A DNA stretch of 64,000 nt from an uncultured Nitrospiraceae bacterium. GTDB lineage: Bacteria > Nitrospirota > Thermodesulfovibrionia > Thermodesulfovibrionales > Dissulfurispiraceae. This document shows positions 45,499 to 55,356 of this stretch, piece after piece. The notes beneath the pieces are model-generated. The model ran no database searches. It worked only from the letters and a program-made list of their open reading frames with translations, and was not told the origin of the DNA. The stretch lies in assembly GCA_903822005.1 (NCBI GenBank), contig CAIJNL010000025.1, positions 1 to 64,000 on the forward strand, read 5' to 3'. Made by a program: the position numbers and the translations under genes. The stretch's first letter is position 1; each line of letters opens with the position of its first letter.

Positions 45499-46298
45499 GC
45501 AATAACATAGCGCAAAAACCGTCAAATCTGGTGCAAAGCGTCGAGCGCGTGGCCAATATCCTGGAGCTTGTAGGCAGGAATTCACAGGGTACGGGCATAC
45601 GGGACGTTTCACTCATCTTAAATCTCCCTAAAGGCACAGTCCACCGGCTACTTTCGACACTAGTATATATGGGATATGTCCGCCAGGATTCCGCCACAAA
45701 GAACTACTTTCTCGGACTTAAGCTGCTTGAACTCGGCAACCTTGTAACCAGTCAGCTGGACCAGATAAAGATAGCTGAACCTGTACTCAGGAGGCTTGCC
45801 GAAGATTCAGGCGAGACCGTCCATATGGCGATCCTCGAACAGAACGAGATTGTCTATATAAACAAGATAGAGAAAGAGATAAATGCAGGCGGACTGAAGA
45901 TGTCCTCGCGCGTGGGCTCGCGCACCCCGGCCAACAGCTGCGCCGTGGGCAAGGTCCTGCTTGCCTATTCTTCAGAAGATGAAGTCGAAAGCGTGATCCA
46001 AGCTACTGGTCTGCCGCCGCGCACGCCCAATACCATCACAGACCCCGCGCAACTGAAAGAGCATCTGGCTGCGGTCAGGAAGCAGGAATATGCTGTTGAT
46101 GATGAAGAGAATGAGCTGGGTATCCGCTGCGTAGCGGCCCCGGTCTTTGGTGATAAAGGGAAGGTGGTATCCGCAATCAGCGCTTCAGGGCCTGCCTTCC
46201 GGGTGACTAAAAGGATGATACAGGACACATTGAGGAAAGAGGTCATGAGAGCTGCCTCTGAAATTTCCGTGCTGCTTGGGTATTCGGGGGTAAAGTAA
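45492..46298 (+). CDS. IclR-family transcriptional regulator of the uronate operon
   Basis: This 268-residue protein has an N-terminal winged helix (VERVANILELV, GIRDVSLILNLPKGTVHRLLSTL) and a C-terminal IclR effector domain (about residues 90-260) with RRLAEDSGETVHMAI, SRVGSRTPANSCAVGKVLLAY and AAPVFGDKGKVVSAISASGPAFR. KdgR, which senses 2-keto-3-deoxygluconate, belongs to this family. Its place at the head of a kdu/kdg operon makes a KDG-type inducer likely. The next gene begins 28 bases downstream, so it is co-transcribed with the catabolic genes. Confidence 0.9.
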   Translation: MERNNIAQKPSNLVQSVERVANILELVGRNSQGTGIRDVSLILNLPKGTVHRLLSTLVYMGYVRQDSATKNYFLGLKLLELGNLVTSQLDQIKIAEPVLRRLAEDSGETVHMAILEQNEIVYINKIEKEINAGGLKMSSRVGSRTPANSCAVGKVLLAYSSEDEVESVIQATGLPPRTPNTITDPAQLKEHLAAVRKQEYAVDDEENELGIRCVAAPVFGDKGKVVSAISASGPAFRVTKRMIQDTLRKEVMRAASEISVLLGYSGVK

Positions 46299-46325
46299 AA
46301 ACGGTCTAACAGGGAGAGGTGGATT

Positions 46326-47264
46326 ATGAGAATTCTTAGGGTAATGCTTGTTGCCGTATGTCTCGTTTTTTTCGTTGCCGGTCAGTCTCTTGCTGTTGAT
46401 GCAGCAGCCAAAAAGATCACCTTCACCAAGTATCCCAATCTGAAGCTCGGTTTCCTTTCGGCAAGTTTCGGCCCTGCCGGAATCGGCCCGTCGCTCGAAA
46501 ATGCCAAAATGCTTATCGATTTCGGCAAGGAGCAGGGTTTTTCCTGGATGGAGCTGAGGGACGCCAGCGCAGCGCTGTCTGAAGCAGACATCAAGGCAAT
46601 AAGCAAATATGCTGCATCAAAAAAGATCGAGATAGTCTATGCGTCCAACCGCGGCCCGCTTGATGCAGATTACTGGCAGGTGCTTGCGAATTCAAAGAAA
46701 AACGCCGGTTATTTCAAGAAGGGGACAAGGACAGTCCGTTCTGCAGACTCAGGAGATGAATTCGGCAAAGACCCTAAAAAGATGGCATGGACTGAAGACG
46801 AATTTAAAAAGGCCGTTGCAGTTCAGAACAAAGCGGCAAAAGAGGTCAAGGCCGCCGGACTGCAGCTCGTTGTCGAAGACGCTTTCCTGCCGGTTTTGGG
46901 AGCATACGGCTACGAGGCTTTTGCTGACGCTACAGACAAGGCTGTTGGATTACAGCTCGATACTGCCAACATGTTCTGCGTATCACGGGTGCGTACCGAT
47001 CCAAAGGAAGCTGAACGCGTTATCAGGAAGATCGCTCCAAGGCTTTATTACACCCATTTGAAGGCCTCGGTAAATGGCGTATGCCAGCCGGTGCTTACTG
47101 ACAGCGAACTCGACTTTGGTGTTATTTTCGAGATCCTCGCGAAGAACAAGAAAAATTATATCGGGATCGAACTCGTCGGGGCAAAGACAGTCGAAGAGAC
47201 AAAGGCGAATTATATCAAGAGCCTCGAGTATCTGAAGAACAAAGGATATATAACCATTAAATGA
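46326..47264 (+). CDS. Exported xylose-isomerase-like TIM-barrel protein
   Basis: This 312-residue protein has a signal peptide ending near SLAVDA and then a sugar phosphate isomerase/epimerase-type TIM barrel: LKLGFLSASFGPAG, FSWMELRDASAALSEADIKAI, LQLVVEDAF, VGLQLDTANMF, YYTHLKAS and KNYIGIELVG. The Glu, Asp, His and Glu positions are consistent with a metal site. Export is unusual and would place it in the periplasm beside the TRAP binding protein, perhaps converting a sugar acid before uptake. GGGAGAGG lies about 7 bases before the ATG. Confidence 0.75.
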   Translation: MRILRVMLVAVCLVFFVAGQSLAVDAAAKKITFTKYPNLKLGFLSASFGPAGIGPSLENAKMLIDFGKEQGFSWMELRDASAALSEADIKAISKYAASKKIEIVYASNRGPLDADYWQVLANSKKNAGYFKKGTRTVRSADSGDEFGKDPKKMAWTEDEFKKAVAVQNKAAKEVKAAGLQLVVEDAFLPVLGAYGYEAFADATDKAVGLQLDTANMFCVSRVRTDPKEAERVIRKIAPRLYYTHLKASVNGVCQPVLTDSELDFGVIFEILAKNKKNYIGIELVGAKTVEETKANYIKSLEYLKNKGYITIK

Positions 47265-47296
47265 TGATGCAATCAATTGTTCGAGGAGGTATGAGA

Positions 47297-48286
47297 ATGA
47301 AAAAGCTGTTGATCGCTGTTTTAAGCCTGGCCGTTGCCGTCTGCGTCTTTGGCATGGCCGGCAATGCAGCTGCCATTGACCTGAAGATGGGCCATTTCGC
47401 GGCTGACACTCACGCGGGCAACCTGGCAAGCAAGATGTTTGCGGAAGCGGTAGCAAAGAGGACAAACGGACAGGTAAAGGTAATTATCTATCCGAATAAT
47501 GCGCTCGGTTCACCGCCCGAGGTGCTGGAGCAGAACATCCTGGGCGCTGTTGACATGAGCCTTCCCACACAGGGACAGCTCGGAAAGTACTCACCCAAAT
47601 TCAATTGCGTTATGCTTCCCTTTGTATTTAAAAATTATGCGCAGGCAGACAAGGTCCTTGACGGGCCGTTCCTCAAGTGGGCGGTCGGAGACCTGGACAA
47701 GGCAGGACTGGTATTCCTGTCAAACTGGGAGTGGGGGTTCAGAAACCTTACGAATAATGTGCGCCCCGTCAATAAGCCGGACGACGTAAAGGGGCTGAAG
47801 ATACGCACCCCACCTGAACTGCCGACGCAGGCAGCCATGGAAGCCCTCGGGGCAGTTGTGGCCACGATCGGTTTCAATGAACTCCAGATGGCGCTGAGCC
47901 AGGGAGTCGTGGACGGGCAGGAAAACCCGATCTCGGTCATTTACTCGAACAAGCTTTACGAACATCAGAAATATCTTGCCATGACAGGCCATAACTACAA
48001 CACCATGGTCCATGTCATCAGCAAGAAAACATGGAATAAACTGACGCCGGAGCAGAGGACCATAATCAAGGAAGAGAGCGTAAAGGCAGGCAACTGGATG
48101 AGAAAGACCCTCAGGGCAGCAGAGGCTGATCAGATCAAACAGCTGAAGAAACTGGGGATGCAGGTTACTTATCCTGACGTCTCAAAGTTCAAGGCGCTAA
48201 TGGGTCCCGCCTATGAAAGGATGAAGGCCACGGCCGGCGAAGCTAACATCAAGGAATTCGTGAAGATGGTGGATGCTGTAAAGTGA
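47297..48286 (+). CDS. TRAP transporter solute-binding protein (DctP family)
   Basis: This 329-residue periplasmic protein has a signal peptide ending near NAAAID and DctP-family features: LGSPPEVLEQNILGAVDM, WGFRNLTNNVRPVNKPDDVKGLKIRTPP with the carboxylate-binding arginine, and VDGQENPISVIYSNKLYEHQKYL. I use the ATG at 47297, 7 bases after AGGAGG; an ATG at 47291 is too close. In this operon it should bind a uronate or unsaturated uronate. Confidence 0.92.
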   Translation: MKKLLIAVLSLAVAVCVFGMAGNAAAIDLKMGHFAADTHAGNLASKMFAEAVAKRTNGQVKVIIYPNNALGSPPEVLEQNILGAVDMSLPTQGQLGKYSPKFNCVMLPFVFKNYAQADKVLDGPFLKWAVGDLDKAGLVFLSNWEWGFRNLTNNVRPVNKPDDVKGLKIRTPPELPTQAAMEALGAVVATIGFNELQMALSQGVVDGQENPISVIYSNKLYEHQKYLAMTGHNYNTMVHVISKKTWNKLTPEQRTIIKEESVKAGNWMRKTLRAAEADQIKQLKKLGMQVTYPDVSKFKALMGPAYERMKATAGEANIKEFVKMVDAVK

Positions 48287-48308
48287 TGTAACAATGGGCG
48301 GATAAGTA

Positions 48309-48357
48309 AATCCGGGGTGACTGCCGGCATATATCCATGCCGGAGCCACCCCGGATT
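48309..48357 (+). promoter_or_regulatory. Intercistronic stem-loop between TRAP binding protein and permease
   Basis: Outer arms AATCCGGGGTG and CACCCCGGATT (11 perfect pairs) and inner arms CCGGCAT and ATGCCGG form a long GC-rich hairpin. No T run follows, so it is not a classical terminator. A likely role is stabilising the upstream binding-protein message or partially attenuating the permease genes. Confidence 0.7.
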
Positions 48358-48461
48358 CTCTGCCCCGGATCAAGAAGCAGGATATAAAAGCGTAGCCCCG
48401 TGTCTCCCTTGGCAGATAACGGATGCGTCTTGAAAAGGGAAGAAATCCAAGGAGCACTAAT

Positions 48462-49745
48462 ATGCTTACTTTTCTTGTTTTTGCCGTTCTCCTGGTGCTG
48501 GTCATGAGCAATCTGCCCATCGCGGTGGCCCTGGGCCTCACAGCCACGACGTTCTTCACCGCCCTGGGCGATAGCGATTTCCTGACTATGCTGCCTCAAA
48601 GAATGTATGCTTCTACTACGAGCTTTACCCTTCTTGCGATACCTTTCTTTATTCTCGCGGGAAACCTCATGAACAGCGGCGGCGTCACCGACCGGATCTT
48701 CCGTTTTGCCAAAGCACTATTCGGTCATTTCTCGGGCGGTCTCGGGCATGTTTGTGTTATTGCCAACGTCATCTTCTCGGGCATGTCCGGCTCGGCCATA
48801 GCTGATGCGGCAGGGCTGGGCCAGGTGCTTTACAAGGCCATGGCTGACAACGGTTTTGGCAAGCGTTTTTCTGCTGCCATAGTGGCGGCCGCAGCAACCA
48901 TCGGTCCTGTAATACCGCCAAGCATTCCCTTTGTTGTCTATGGCGCCCTGACAGGGGTGTCTGTCAGCGCTCTCTTTCTGGCAGGATTCATTCCAGGGAT
49001 AATGATGGCCATAGCCATGATGATAGCAATATATATTCTGGCACGGGTCCGCAAGCTGCCGAAGCAGCCCAGGGCTGATTTAAAAGAAGTGCTTGCGAGT
49101 ATCAAGGGCGCTTTTCTGGCCCTCATGACCCCGGTTATTATTATCGGCGGCATTCTCACCGGTATTTTTACCCCGACGGAAGCTGCTGTAGTCGCTTCTC
49201 TCTATGCCCTGTTTCTGGGGTTTCTGTACAAGGATCTCACGCTGAAAGTCCTGCCGAAAATCTTCTGGACATCAATCAAGCAGTCCATTGCCCTTATGTT
49301 CATTATCGCCGCTGCCGGTTTTTTTGGCTGGCTTTCCATATACCATAAGATACCCGATGAAATAATCATGACCCTGACCAATATGGCTGCTACGCCTTCT
49401 GCGATACTTGCCATGATTATTGTGGTGGTCCTGATCCTGGCATTGACCCTTGAAGGCAACGCAATCTTCATACTTACCATACCGATCTTCTTCCCCATAT
49501 GCCAGCGCTTCGGAATAGACCCGGTCAACTTCGGCGTAGTTATGACCCTGCTGATCATGATAGGGAACCTGATGCCGCCTGTCGGAATGTGCCTTTACGC
49601 CGTGTCCTGCTTCAGCAAGGTCACTCTCGGAGAAATATCGAGAGAGGTATGGCCTTATTCTGTCGGAATCCTGATTGTGACTATCATAATTGCGTATGTT
49701 CCGCAGATCGCGCTGTTTATCCCGAATCTTTTGGGCGGCAAGTGA
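48462..49745 (+). CDS. TRAP transporter large permease (DctM family)
   Basis: This 427-residue protein has about twelve membrane helices and DctM features: LLAIPFFILAGNLMNSGGVTDRIF, GMSGSAIADAAGLGQVLYKAM, GPVIPPSIPFVVYGALTG and a late GNLMPPVGMCLY. I start at the ATG at 48462 with AAGGAG 7 bases upstream. It couples solute import to the Na+ gradient. Unusually for a TRAP operon it precedes the small permease. Confidence 0.93.
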   Translation: MLTFLVFAVLLVLVMSNLPIAVALGLTATTFFTALGDSDFLTMLPQRMYASTTSFTLLAIPFFILAGNLMNSGGVTDRIFRFAKALFGHFSGGLGHVCVIANVIFSGMSGSAIADAAGLGQVLYKAMADNGFGKRFSAAIVAAAATIGPVIPPSIPFVVYGALTGVSVSALFLAGFIPGIMMAIAMMIAIYILARVRKLPKQPRADLKEVLASIKGAFLALMTPVIIIGGILTGIFTPTEAAVVASLYALFLGFLYKDLTLKVLPKIFWTSIKQSIALMFIIAAAGFFGWLSIYHKIPDEIIMTLTNMAATPSAILAMIIVVVLILALTLEGNAIFILTIPIFFPICQRFGIDPVNFGVVMTLLIMIGNLMPPVGMCLYAVSCFSKVTLGEISREVWPYSVGILIVTIIIAYVPQIALFIPNLLGGK

Positions 49746-49776
49746 GCAGGCCGGATAAACTGGAAAGGAGATGTCC

Positions 49777-50310
49777 ATGAACATTTTAAAACTGATAGAT
49801 GCGGGCATTCTGAATTTGCTGAAGACCATAACAATAACCTGTTTCGTTCTGCTCACACTGCTGGTAACGGCAAACGTCATGGTGCGCTTTATCCCGATAG
49901 TTTCTCTGCACTGGTTTGATGAGATAATTGAACTACTGGTGGCCTATCTCGTCTTTTACGGGTCAGCGGCCCTCTGGATATCAAGGGAGCATTTCAGTGT
50001 CGGCGACTGGATAGAGAAACGCCTTGCCCCCAGACCGCGGCATGCGTACCGCCTGGTCATTGAAATCCTGGCCCTGGCTTTTGCTGTGATCTTCTTTTAT
50101 TATTCCTGGCAATTGACCGATGCTGCTGAGGATGTCACGAACGTCTTCGCGATACCAAAATGGATACTCTATTCATGCCTGCCAGCTTCAGGCGGCATCA
50201 TGATTATTTATTCCATCCGGAATGTCGTATCGGAAATTATCGGCATTGTAAAGGACGGAGATGGCGTTGGCGGCAAAGAGGTTTGTGAAGTGGTGCAGGA
50301 CAGGCGATAG
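49777..50310 (+). CDS. TRAP transporter small permease (DctQ family)
   Basis: This 177-residue protein has four membrane helices in the DctQ pattern, with VTANVMVRFIPIVSLHWFDEIIELLVAYLVFYGSAAL and ISREHFSVGDWIEKRL. The ATG at 49777 lies 6 bases after AAGGAG; the ATG at 49771 touches that site. It completes the transporter in the order P-M-Q. Confidence 0.9.
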   Translation: MNILKLIDAGILNLLKTITITCFVLLTLLVTANVMVRFIPIVSLHWFDEIIELLVAYLVFYGSAALWISREHFSVGDWIEKRLAPRPRHAYRLVIEILALAFAVIFFYYSWQLTDAAEDVTNVFAIPKWILYSCLPASGGIMIIYSIRNVVSEIIGIVKDGDGVGGKEVCEVVQDRR

Positions 50311-50357
50311 GCGGCTGATTCAGGCTGCCGGAGGATAGTCAGGTTAAAGGAGAAAAT

Positions 50358-51188
50358 ATGGATATACGATACTCAATTCATGCTGACCATCTGAAGATGA
50401 TGGCGACGGAAGAGATGAGAAAACACTTGCTTGTCGAAAATCTTTTCGAACCCGATAAGCTGACCATGGTTTACAGCCATATAGACAGGATAATCGTCGG
50501 TGGGGTTTGTCCTGTGGCCAAGGCAGTCTCGCCAGGAGTGACGAAGGCATTGGGTGTCGACTATTTCCTGCAGAGGAGAGAGCTCGGCATAATAAATATT
50601 GGCGCTGAAGGCGTTGTGACAGTGGATGGGACGGATTATGATCTGAAATATAAAGAGTGCCTTTATGTGGGCATGGGGGCAAAGGAACTCTCCTTCAAAA
50701 GCATCAACGGCGCAAACCCGGCAAAGTTTTATTTCAACTCCGCTCCGGCCCATGCAACATATCCGACCACTAAAATCACTAAGGATTCGGCACAGAAGGT
50801 TGTGCTCGGGACTCAGGAGGGCGCTAACAAGAGGCAAATATTCCAATGCATCCATCCGAGCGTGCTTCAGAGCTGCCAGCTTGTGATGGGCTTTACCGAG
50901 CTGGAGAAAGGCAGTGTCTGGAACACCATGCCATGCCACACTCATGACCGCCGCATGGAGGTATACTGCTATTTCGAGATGCCAGAGAATTCCCTTGTCT
51001 TCCATCTCTTCGGCGAGCCGAAAGAGACCAGGCATATGGTGATGAGAAACGAGCAGGCGGTGATATCGCCAAGCTGGTCGATACATTCAGGAGTGGGGAC
51101 CTCGAACTATACCTTCATATGGGGAATGGTTGGAGAAAATCAGACCTTTACTGACATGGACGATGTGCCAATGTCAGAGATGAAATAA
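50358..51188 (+). CDS. kduI: 5-dehydro-4-deoxy-D-glucuronate isomerase
   Basis: This 276-residue cupin-type enzyme converts 5-keto-4-deoxyuronate to 2,5-diketo-3-deoxygluconate. The zinc-binding block [16 protein letters not shown] near residue 193 supplies two His and a Glu, and a later His is in [18 protein letters not shown]. Its length matches the family. GGAG precedes the ATG by about 8 bases. It is the entry enzyme for unsaturated uronates in this operon. Confidence 0.95.
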   Translation: MDIRYSIHADHLKMMATEEMRKHLLVENLFEPDKLTMVYSHIDRIIVGGVCPVAKAVSPGVTKALGVDYFLQRRELGIINIGAEGVVTVDGTDYDLKYKECLYVGMGAKELSFKSINGANPAKFYFNSAPAHATYPTTKITKDSAQKVVLGTQEGANKRQIFQCIHPSVLQSCQLVMGFTELEKGSVWNTMPCHTHDRRMEVYCYFEMPENSLVFHLFGEPKETRHMVMRNEQAVISPSWSIHSGVGTSNYTFIWGMVGENQTFTDMDDVPMSEMK

Positions 51189-51208
51189 CCGATACCAGGA
51201 AGGTGAAT

Positions 51209-51970
51209 ATGATACTCGATCAATTCAGTCTGGCAGGTAAGGTTGCAATCGTCACAGGATGCCGCACTGGCCTCGGGCAAGGGATGGCGATGGGGCTGGC
51301 AGAGGCAGGTGCTGATATAGTGGGAGTCGACCACGCCGGCATGGATGAGACAAAGAAGGCTGTAGAGTCACTCGGGCGAAAATTCCTGCCCGTTGAAGCC
51401 GACCTGTCGACGATAAAGGCAGTAGAGACTGTAATGGTCAAGGCGGTAGAGACCTTTGGCAAGATCAATATCCTCGTCAATAATGCCGGAATCATAAGAA
51501 GGGCAGATGCCATTGACTTCACTGAAAAGGACTGGGATGATGTTATAGATGTCAACCTCAAGACTGTTTTTTTCTTTTCGCAGGCCGCTGCAAAACAATT
51601 TCTTAAACAGCAGACCGGCGGCAAGATAATTAATATCGCGTCCATGCTCTCTTTCCAGGGAGGCATCAGGGTGCCGTCCTACACTGCCAGCAAGAGCGGG
51701 GTCATGGGGGTGACAAGGCTGCTTGCGAATGAGTGGGCCAAACATTCCATTAATGTAAACGCGATTGCTCCCGGCTACATGGCTACGGACAACACGGCCC
51801 TTTTGCGCGAAGACCCCAAGAGAAACCAGGCCATTCTTGAGCGTATACCTGCCGGGCGATGGGGACTGCCCGCGGACCTGAAAGGCACAGCCGTATTTCT
51901 CGCGTCAGCAGCATCCGACTATGTCAACGGATATACACTGGCTGTTGATGGCGGATGGCTCGCGAGGTGA
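51209..51970 (+). CDS. kduD: 2-dehydro-3-deoxy-D-gluconate 5-dehydrogenase
   Basis: This 253-residue short-chain dehydrogenase reduces 2,5-diketo-3-deoxygluconate to KDG with NAD(P)H. TGCRTGLGQGMA is the nucleotide motif, NNAGI follows, and the catalytic set is Ser in IASMLSFQGG, then YTASK. LAVDGGWLAR closes the protein, as in KduD. The ATG at 51209 has AGGAAGG 5-11 bases upstream; the track's GTG at 51203 lies within that site. It directly follows kduI. Confidence 0.93.
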   Translation: MILDQFSLAGKVAIVTGCRTGLGQGMAMGLAEAGADIVGVDHAGMDETKKAVESLGRKFLPVEADLSTIKAVETVMVKAVETFGKINILVNNAGIIRRADAIDFTEKDWDDVIDVNLKTVFFFSQAAAKQFLKQQTGGKIINIASMLSFQGGIRVPSYTASKSGVMGVTRLLANEWAKHSINVNAIAPGYMATDNTALLREDPKRNQAILERIPAGRWGLPADLKGTAVFLASAASDYVNGYTLAVDGGWLAR

Positions 51971-52009
51971 AAGGCAGCAGCCCGAATAACTGAATCAGGA
52001 GGGAGCGAC

Positions 52010-53044
52010 ATGAAAAAAGTTGTTACCTTTGGAGAGATAATGCTGCGGCTCAGCCCGCCCGGCTTTTTAAGGTTTGGTCAGGCAAAGGCATTCGATGTCA
52101 CCTTTGGCGGCGGCGAGGCAAATGTTGCGGTCTCGCTCGCCAATTACGGCATGCCTGTTGACTATGTGACAAGGCTTCCGAAAAATGATATCGGAGATGC
52201 CTGCGTGTCCTTTCTCAGGAGTTTCAACGCAGGCACTGAAAAGATAGTTAGAGGTGGCAGCCGCATCGGCATATATTTTCTCGAAAACGGAGCGGTGCAG
52301 CGCGGCTCAAAGGTGATCTATGACAGGGACATGTCATCCATTGCGACCATCGAACGAGGCATGATCGACTGGGACATGGTTTTTGCTGATGCGGACTGGT
52401 TCCACTGGACAGGCATTACGCCTTCCATCAGTGAGGGGCTCTGCGACGTCTGTCTTGAGGGTATCATGAAGGCGCGTGAAAAAGGCCTGACTATCTCGTG
52501 CGATCTCAATTTTCGCGCGAAGTTATGGAAATGGGGAAAGAAGGCGGGCGATGCAATGCCCGAACTGGTAAGTTTATGTGATATCGCAGTCGGAAATGAA
52601 GAAGACGCGGAAAAGGTCTTTGGCATCAAGGCCCCTGATACGGACGTTACAACAGGCAATGTAGATGCCGGAAAATACCGGTATGTTGCGGCAGAGATGA
52701 TGAAGGTCTTCCCGAATCTGAAGCTTGCCGGTATAACATTGAGGGGGAGCATCAGCGCCAGCCACAACACATGGTCAGGCATACTGTATGACGGCAGTAA
52801 GATGTATGTCGCACCCAAATTTGACATTACCGACATTGTCGACCGGGTGGGATCGGGAGATGCCTTTGTCGGAGGGCTGATATACGGATTGAGGACCTTT
52901 GACAAAGACCTGCAAAAGGCCCTCGACTTTGCGGTTGCGGCCTCCTGCCTGAAGCATTCCATATCCGGTGACTTTAATATGGCAACGGTTGAGGAGGTCG
53001 AAAAGATCATGTCGGGCGACGCCTCCGGCCGGGTATCGAGATAG
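52010..53044 (+). CDS. kdgK: 2-keto-3-deoxygluconate kinase
   Basis: This 344-residue PfkB-family sugar kinase phosphorylates KDG to KDPG. FGEIMLRLSPPG opens the protein, GGGEANVAVSLANYG follows, and DRVGSGDAFVGGLIYG near residue 280 carries the catalytic Asp and anion hole. It lies between kduD and the aldolase gene, with GGAGGG before the ATG, matching the pathway order. Confidence 0.93.
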   Translation: MKKVVTFGEIMLRLSPPGFLRFGQAKAFDVTFGGGEANVAVSLANYGMPVDYVTRLPKNDIGDACVSFLRSFNAGTEKIVRGGSRIGIYFLENGAVQRGSKVIYDRDMSSIATIERGMIDWDMVFADADWFHWTGITPSISEGLCDVCLEGIMKAREKGLTISCDLNFRAKLWKWGKKAGDAMPELVSLCDIAVGNEEDAEKVFGIKAPDTDVTTGNVDAGKYRYVAAEMMKVFPNLKLAGITLRGSISASHNTWSGILYDGSKMYVAPKFDITDIVDRVGSGDAFVGGLIYGLRTFDKDLQKALDFAVAASCLKHSISGDFNMATVEEVEKIMSGDASGRVSR

Positions 53045-53105
53045 AATGCGTTTGCATTACTGCTGAAACGGGATGAGAATATGCCGAAACTGACCGGAGG
53101 TTTAT

Positions 53106-53786
53106 ATGGGACGCTTTAAACGCCTTGAGGTTTTGAATGCAATGACAGAGAGCGGTCTGGTCCCTGTCTTTTACCATAAGGACATCGAGGTGGCGAAGAT
53201 GGTTGCTTTGGGCGTTGCCAAAGGCGGTGCACGCCTGCTCGAATTTACAAACAGGGGCGATTTTGCATATCAGGTCTTTGCTGATCTGAAGAAATGGGCC
53301 ACAAAAGAGGTCCCTGACCTGATACTCGGAGTCGGGTCCATTATTGACCCCGGGACCGCATCGTTCTACATTAACAGCGGCGCCGAATTTGTGGTAGGGC
53401 CGGTCCTGAATGCAGATGTTGCCAAGGCCTGTAATCGCAGGAAGGTGGCCTACATGCCGGGCTGCGGCAGCGCCAGCGAGGTGTCATATGCTGAAGAGCT
53501 TGGCTGCGAGATATGCAAGATATTTCCGGGCAGCGAAGTCGGAGGCCCGTCCTTTGTCAAAAGCATTCTCGGCCCCATGCCGTGGTCGCTCCTTATGCCG
53601 ACCGGAGGTGTTGACAGGACCAGGGAAAGCATAGAAAAATGGTTTAAGGCAGGAGTGGCAAGTGTCGGCATCGGATCGAACCTCATAACCAAAGAGATTC
53701 TCTCCTCGGGAGATTTCGATGCCCTTGCGAGAAATACCGCGGAAGTCCTGCAGTGGATCAGGAACGCCAGAGGCGGGCAGTCCTGA
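53106..53786 (+). CDS. eda: KDPG/KHG aldolase
   Basis: This 226-residue class I aldolase splits KDPG into pyruvate and glyceraldehyde-3-phosphate. LLEFTNRGD near residue 44 holds the catalytic Glu, YMPGCGSASE replaces the usual PG(V/A)xTxxE segment, and CKIFPGSEVGG near residue 138 holds the Schiff-base lysine. It completes the uronate pathway. GGAGG precedes the ATG by about 7 bases. Confidence 0.92.
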   Translation: MGRFKRLEVLNAMTESGLVPVFYHKDIEVAKMVALGVAKGGARLLEFTNRGDFAYQVFADLKKWATKEVPDLILGVGSIIDPGTASFYINSGAEFVVGPVLNADVAKACNRRKVAYMPGCGSASEVSYAEELGCEICKIFPGSEVGGPSFVKSILGPMPWSLLMPTGGVDRTRESIEKWFKAGVASVGIGSNLITKEILSSGDFDALARNTAEVLQWIRNARGGQS

Positions 53787-53820
53787 ATCAGGAACGCATA
53801 TTAAAAGTTTTAGATATTAA

Positions 53821-54309
<489 letters not shown>

Positions 54310-54347
54310 CGAAAGAGTTTCAAAAAAGGAAGGCAGTTGTCGCGAGA

Positions 54348-55127
54348 TTATTTCCCGCCTGCTGCTTTAAGGGTAGATTTGACGCCCAGATACAGTGACC
54401 TGCCACCAAGGTAGAGGAATAACAAGAACAAAAGGTTGAGCGTGTCGCTTGCAGACCGTTCGTTGCCCGCATTCATCGCGTATATGAAAATCAGGGTCAT
54501 GGACAGAAGCACGATGCCCAGCACAGTGCCGGTCAGCGGATTTCCCCTGATATACATGCCGCAGTGATCGCAGAAATAGACCATCTTTTTTGCGCCGCCC
54601 GCGCTCTTTTCTTTTGCCGTAACGGTGACCTGCCCGCACCTTGAGCAGGTGCCTGAGTCATATTTAAGGTTCGTGCCCTCTTCAACAAGTTCTTTAGTGT
54701 TCAGGGCTTCAGCGAAATTGAGTCTGACCTCAGCATATCTGAAAAAGAGAACAAAGCAGACGAGTGTCCCATATATCCATGAGAGTTCTCCCATGCTGTT
54801 TTCAATAACGTCACCGATGGAAGCGGCCCTATAGGCCAGCATCAGCAGCGTATACATGCTGAATATAACGACAAAGGAGCAAAGGACAAGAAGGAAAGCC
54901 TTTCTTAATTTGTACACATATATTGCCATGGAAGAGCCAAGCAGCGCGTAGAGTACATTGATAAGTATTATCTGAGTGCTCGCAGGATTGGCCGGTACGA
55001 AGCCGCGGAATACCAGACCTATTATAAGGTTAAAGATTATGATCGAAATGGGTAAGGTCAGGGTCATCCCGATAAATTCTATGGTGCTGCTCTCTTTCCA
55101 GACTGGATTTGCGCCCGGGTCTTTCAA
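54348..55127 (-). CDS. Uncharacterised membrane protein with a zinc ribbon
   Basis: I do not recognise a named family for this 259-residue protein. It has about four membrane helices in the first 135 residues, then a cytoplasmic zinc-ribbon-like segment with CSRCGQVTVT and YFCDHCGMYI (near residues 159-193), and two more helices at the C-terminus. It is convergent with the uronate operon and divergent from the BtpA gene. The four-cysteine pattern suggests metal binding and perhaps protein contact. Confidence 0.7.
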   Translation of the reverse strand: MKDPGANPVWKESSTIEFIGMTLTLPISIIIFNLIIGLVFRGFVPANPASTQIILINVLYALLGSSMAIYVYKLRKAFLLVLCSFVVIFSMYTLLMLAYRAASIGDVIENSMGELSWIYGTLVCFVLFFRYAEVRLNFAEALNTKELVEEGTNLKYDSGTCSRCGQVTVTAKEKSAGGAKKMVYFCDHCGMYIRGNPLTGTVLGIVLLSMTLIFIYAMNAGNERSASDTLNLLFLLFLYLGGRSLYLGVKSTLKAAGGK

Positions 55128-55356
55128 CGGCTTTCTTCCTCCGTGCCATATATTTGAGGCAACAACTGCAATAGTCTAACAGAAGCGGCAGGGCTTATCA
55201 AGAACGGCATGTGACGGGGCCGGCTGCATGATAGTGTGAGCGGCTTGAATCAGGGAGTAAACTTTGATAGAGTAGAAGCGGACAGAAAGCAGTTGCCGGG
55301 CCTTGCTTTCCCGTAAACGAAGGTCTGCCCGAGTATCATTCACAGGAGGCTGTTAC

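Noticed and set aside
48309-48357. Rho-independent terminator splitting the TRAP operon
   Set aside because: There is no T run after the stem, and the downstream permease genes need transcription with the rest of the operon.
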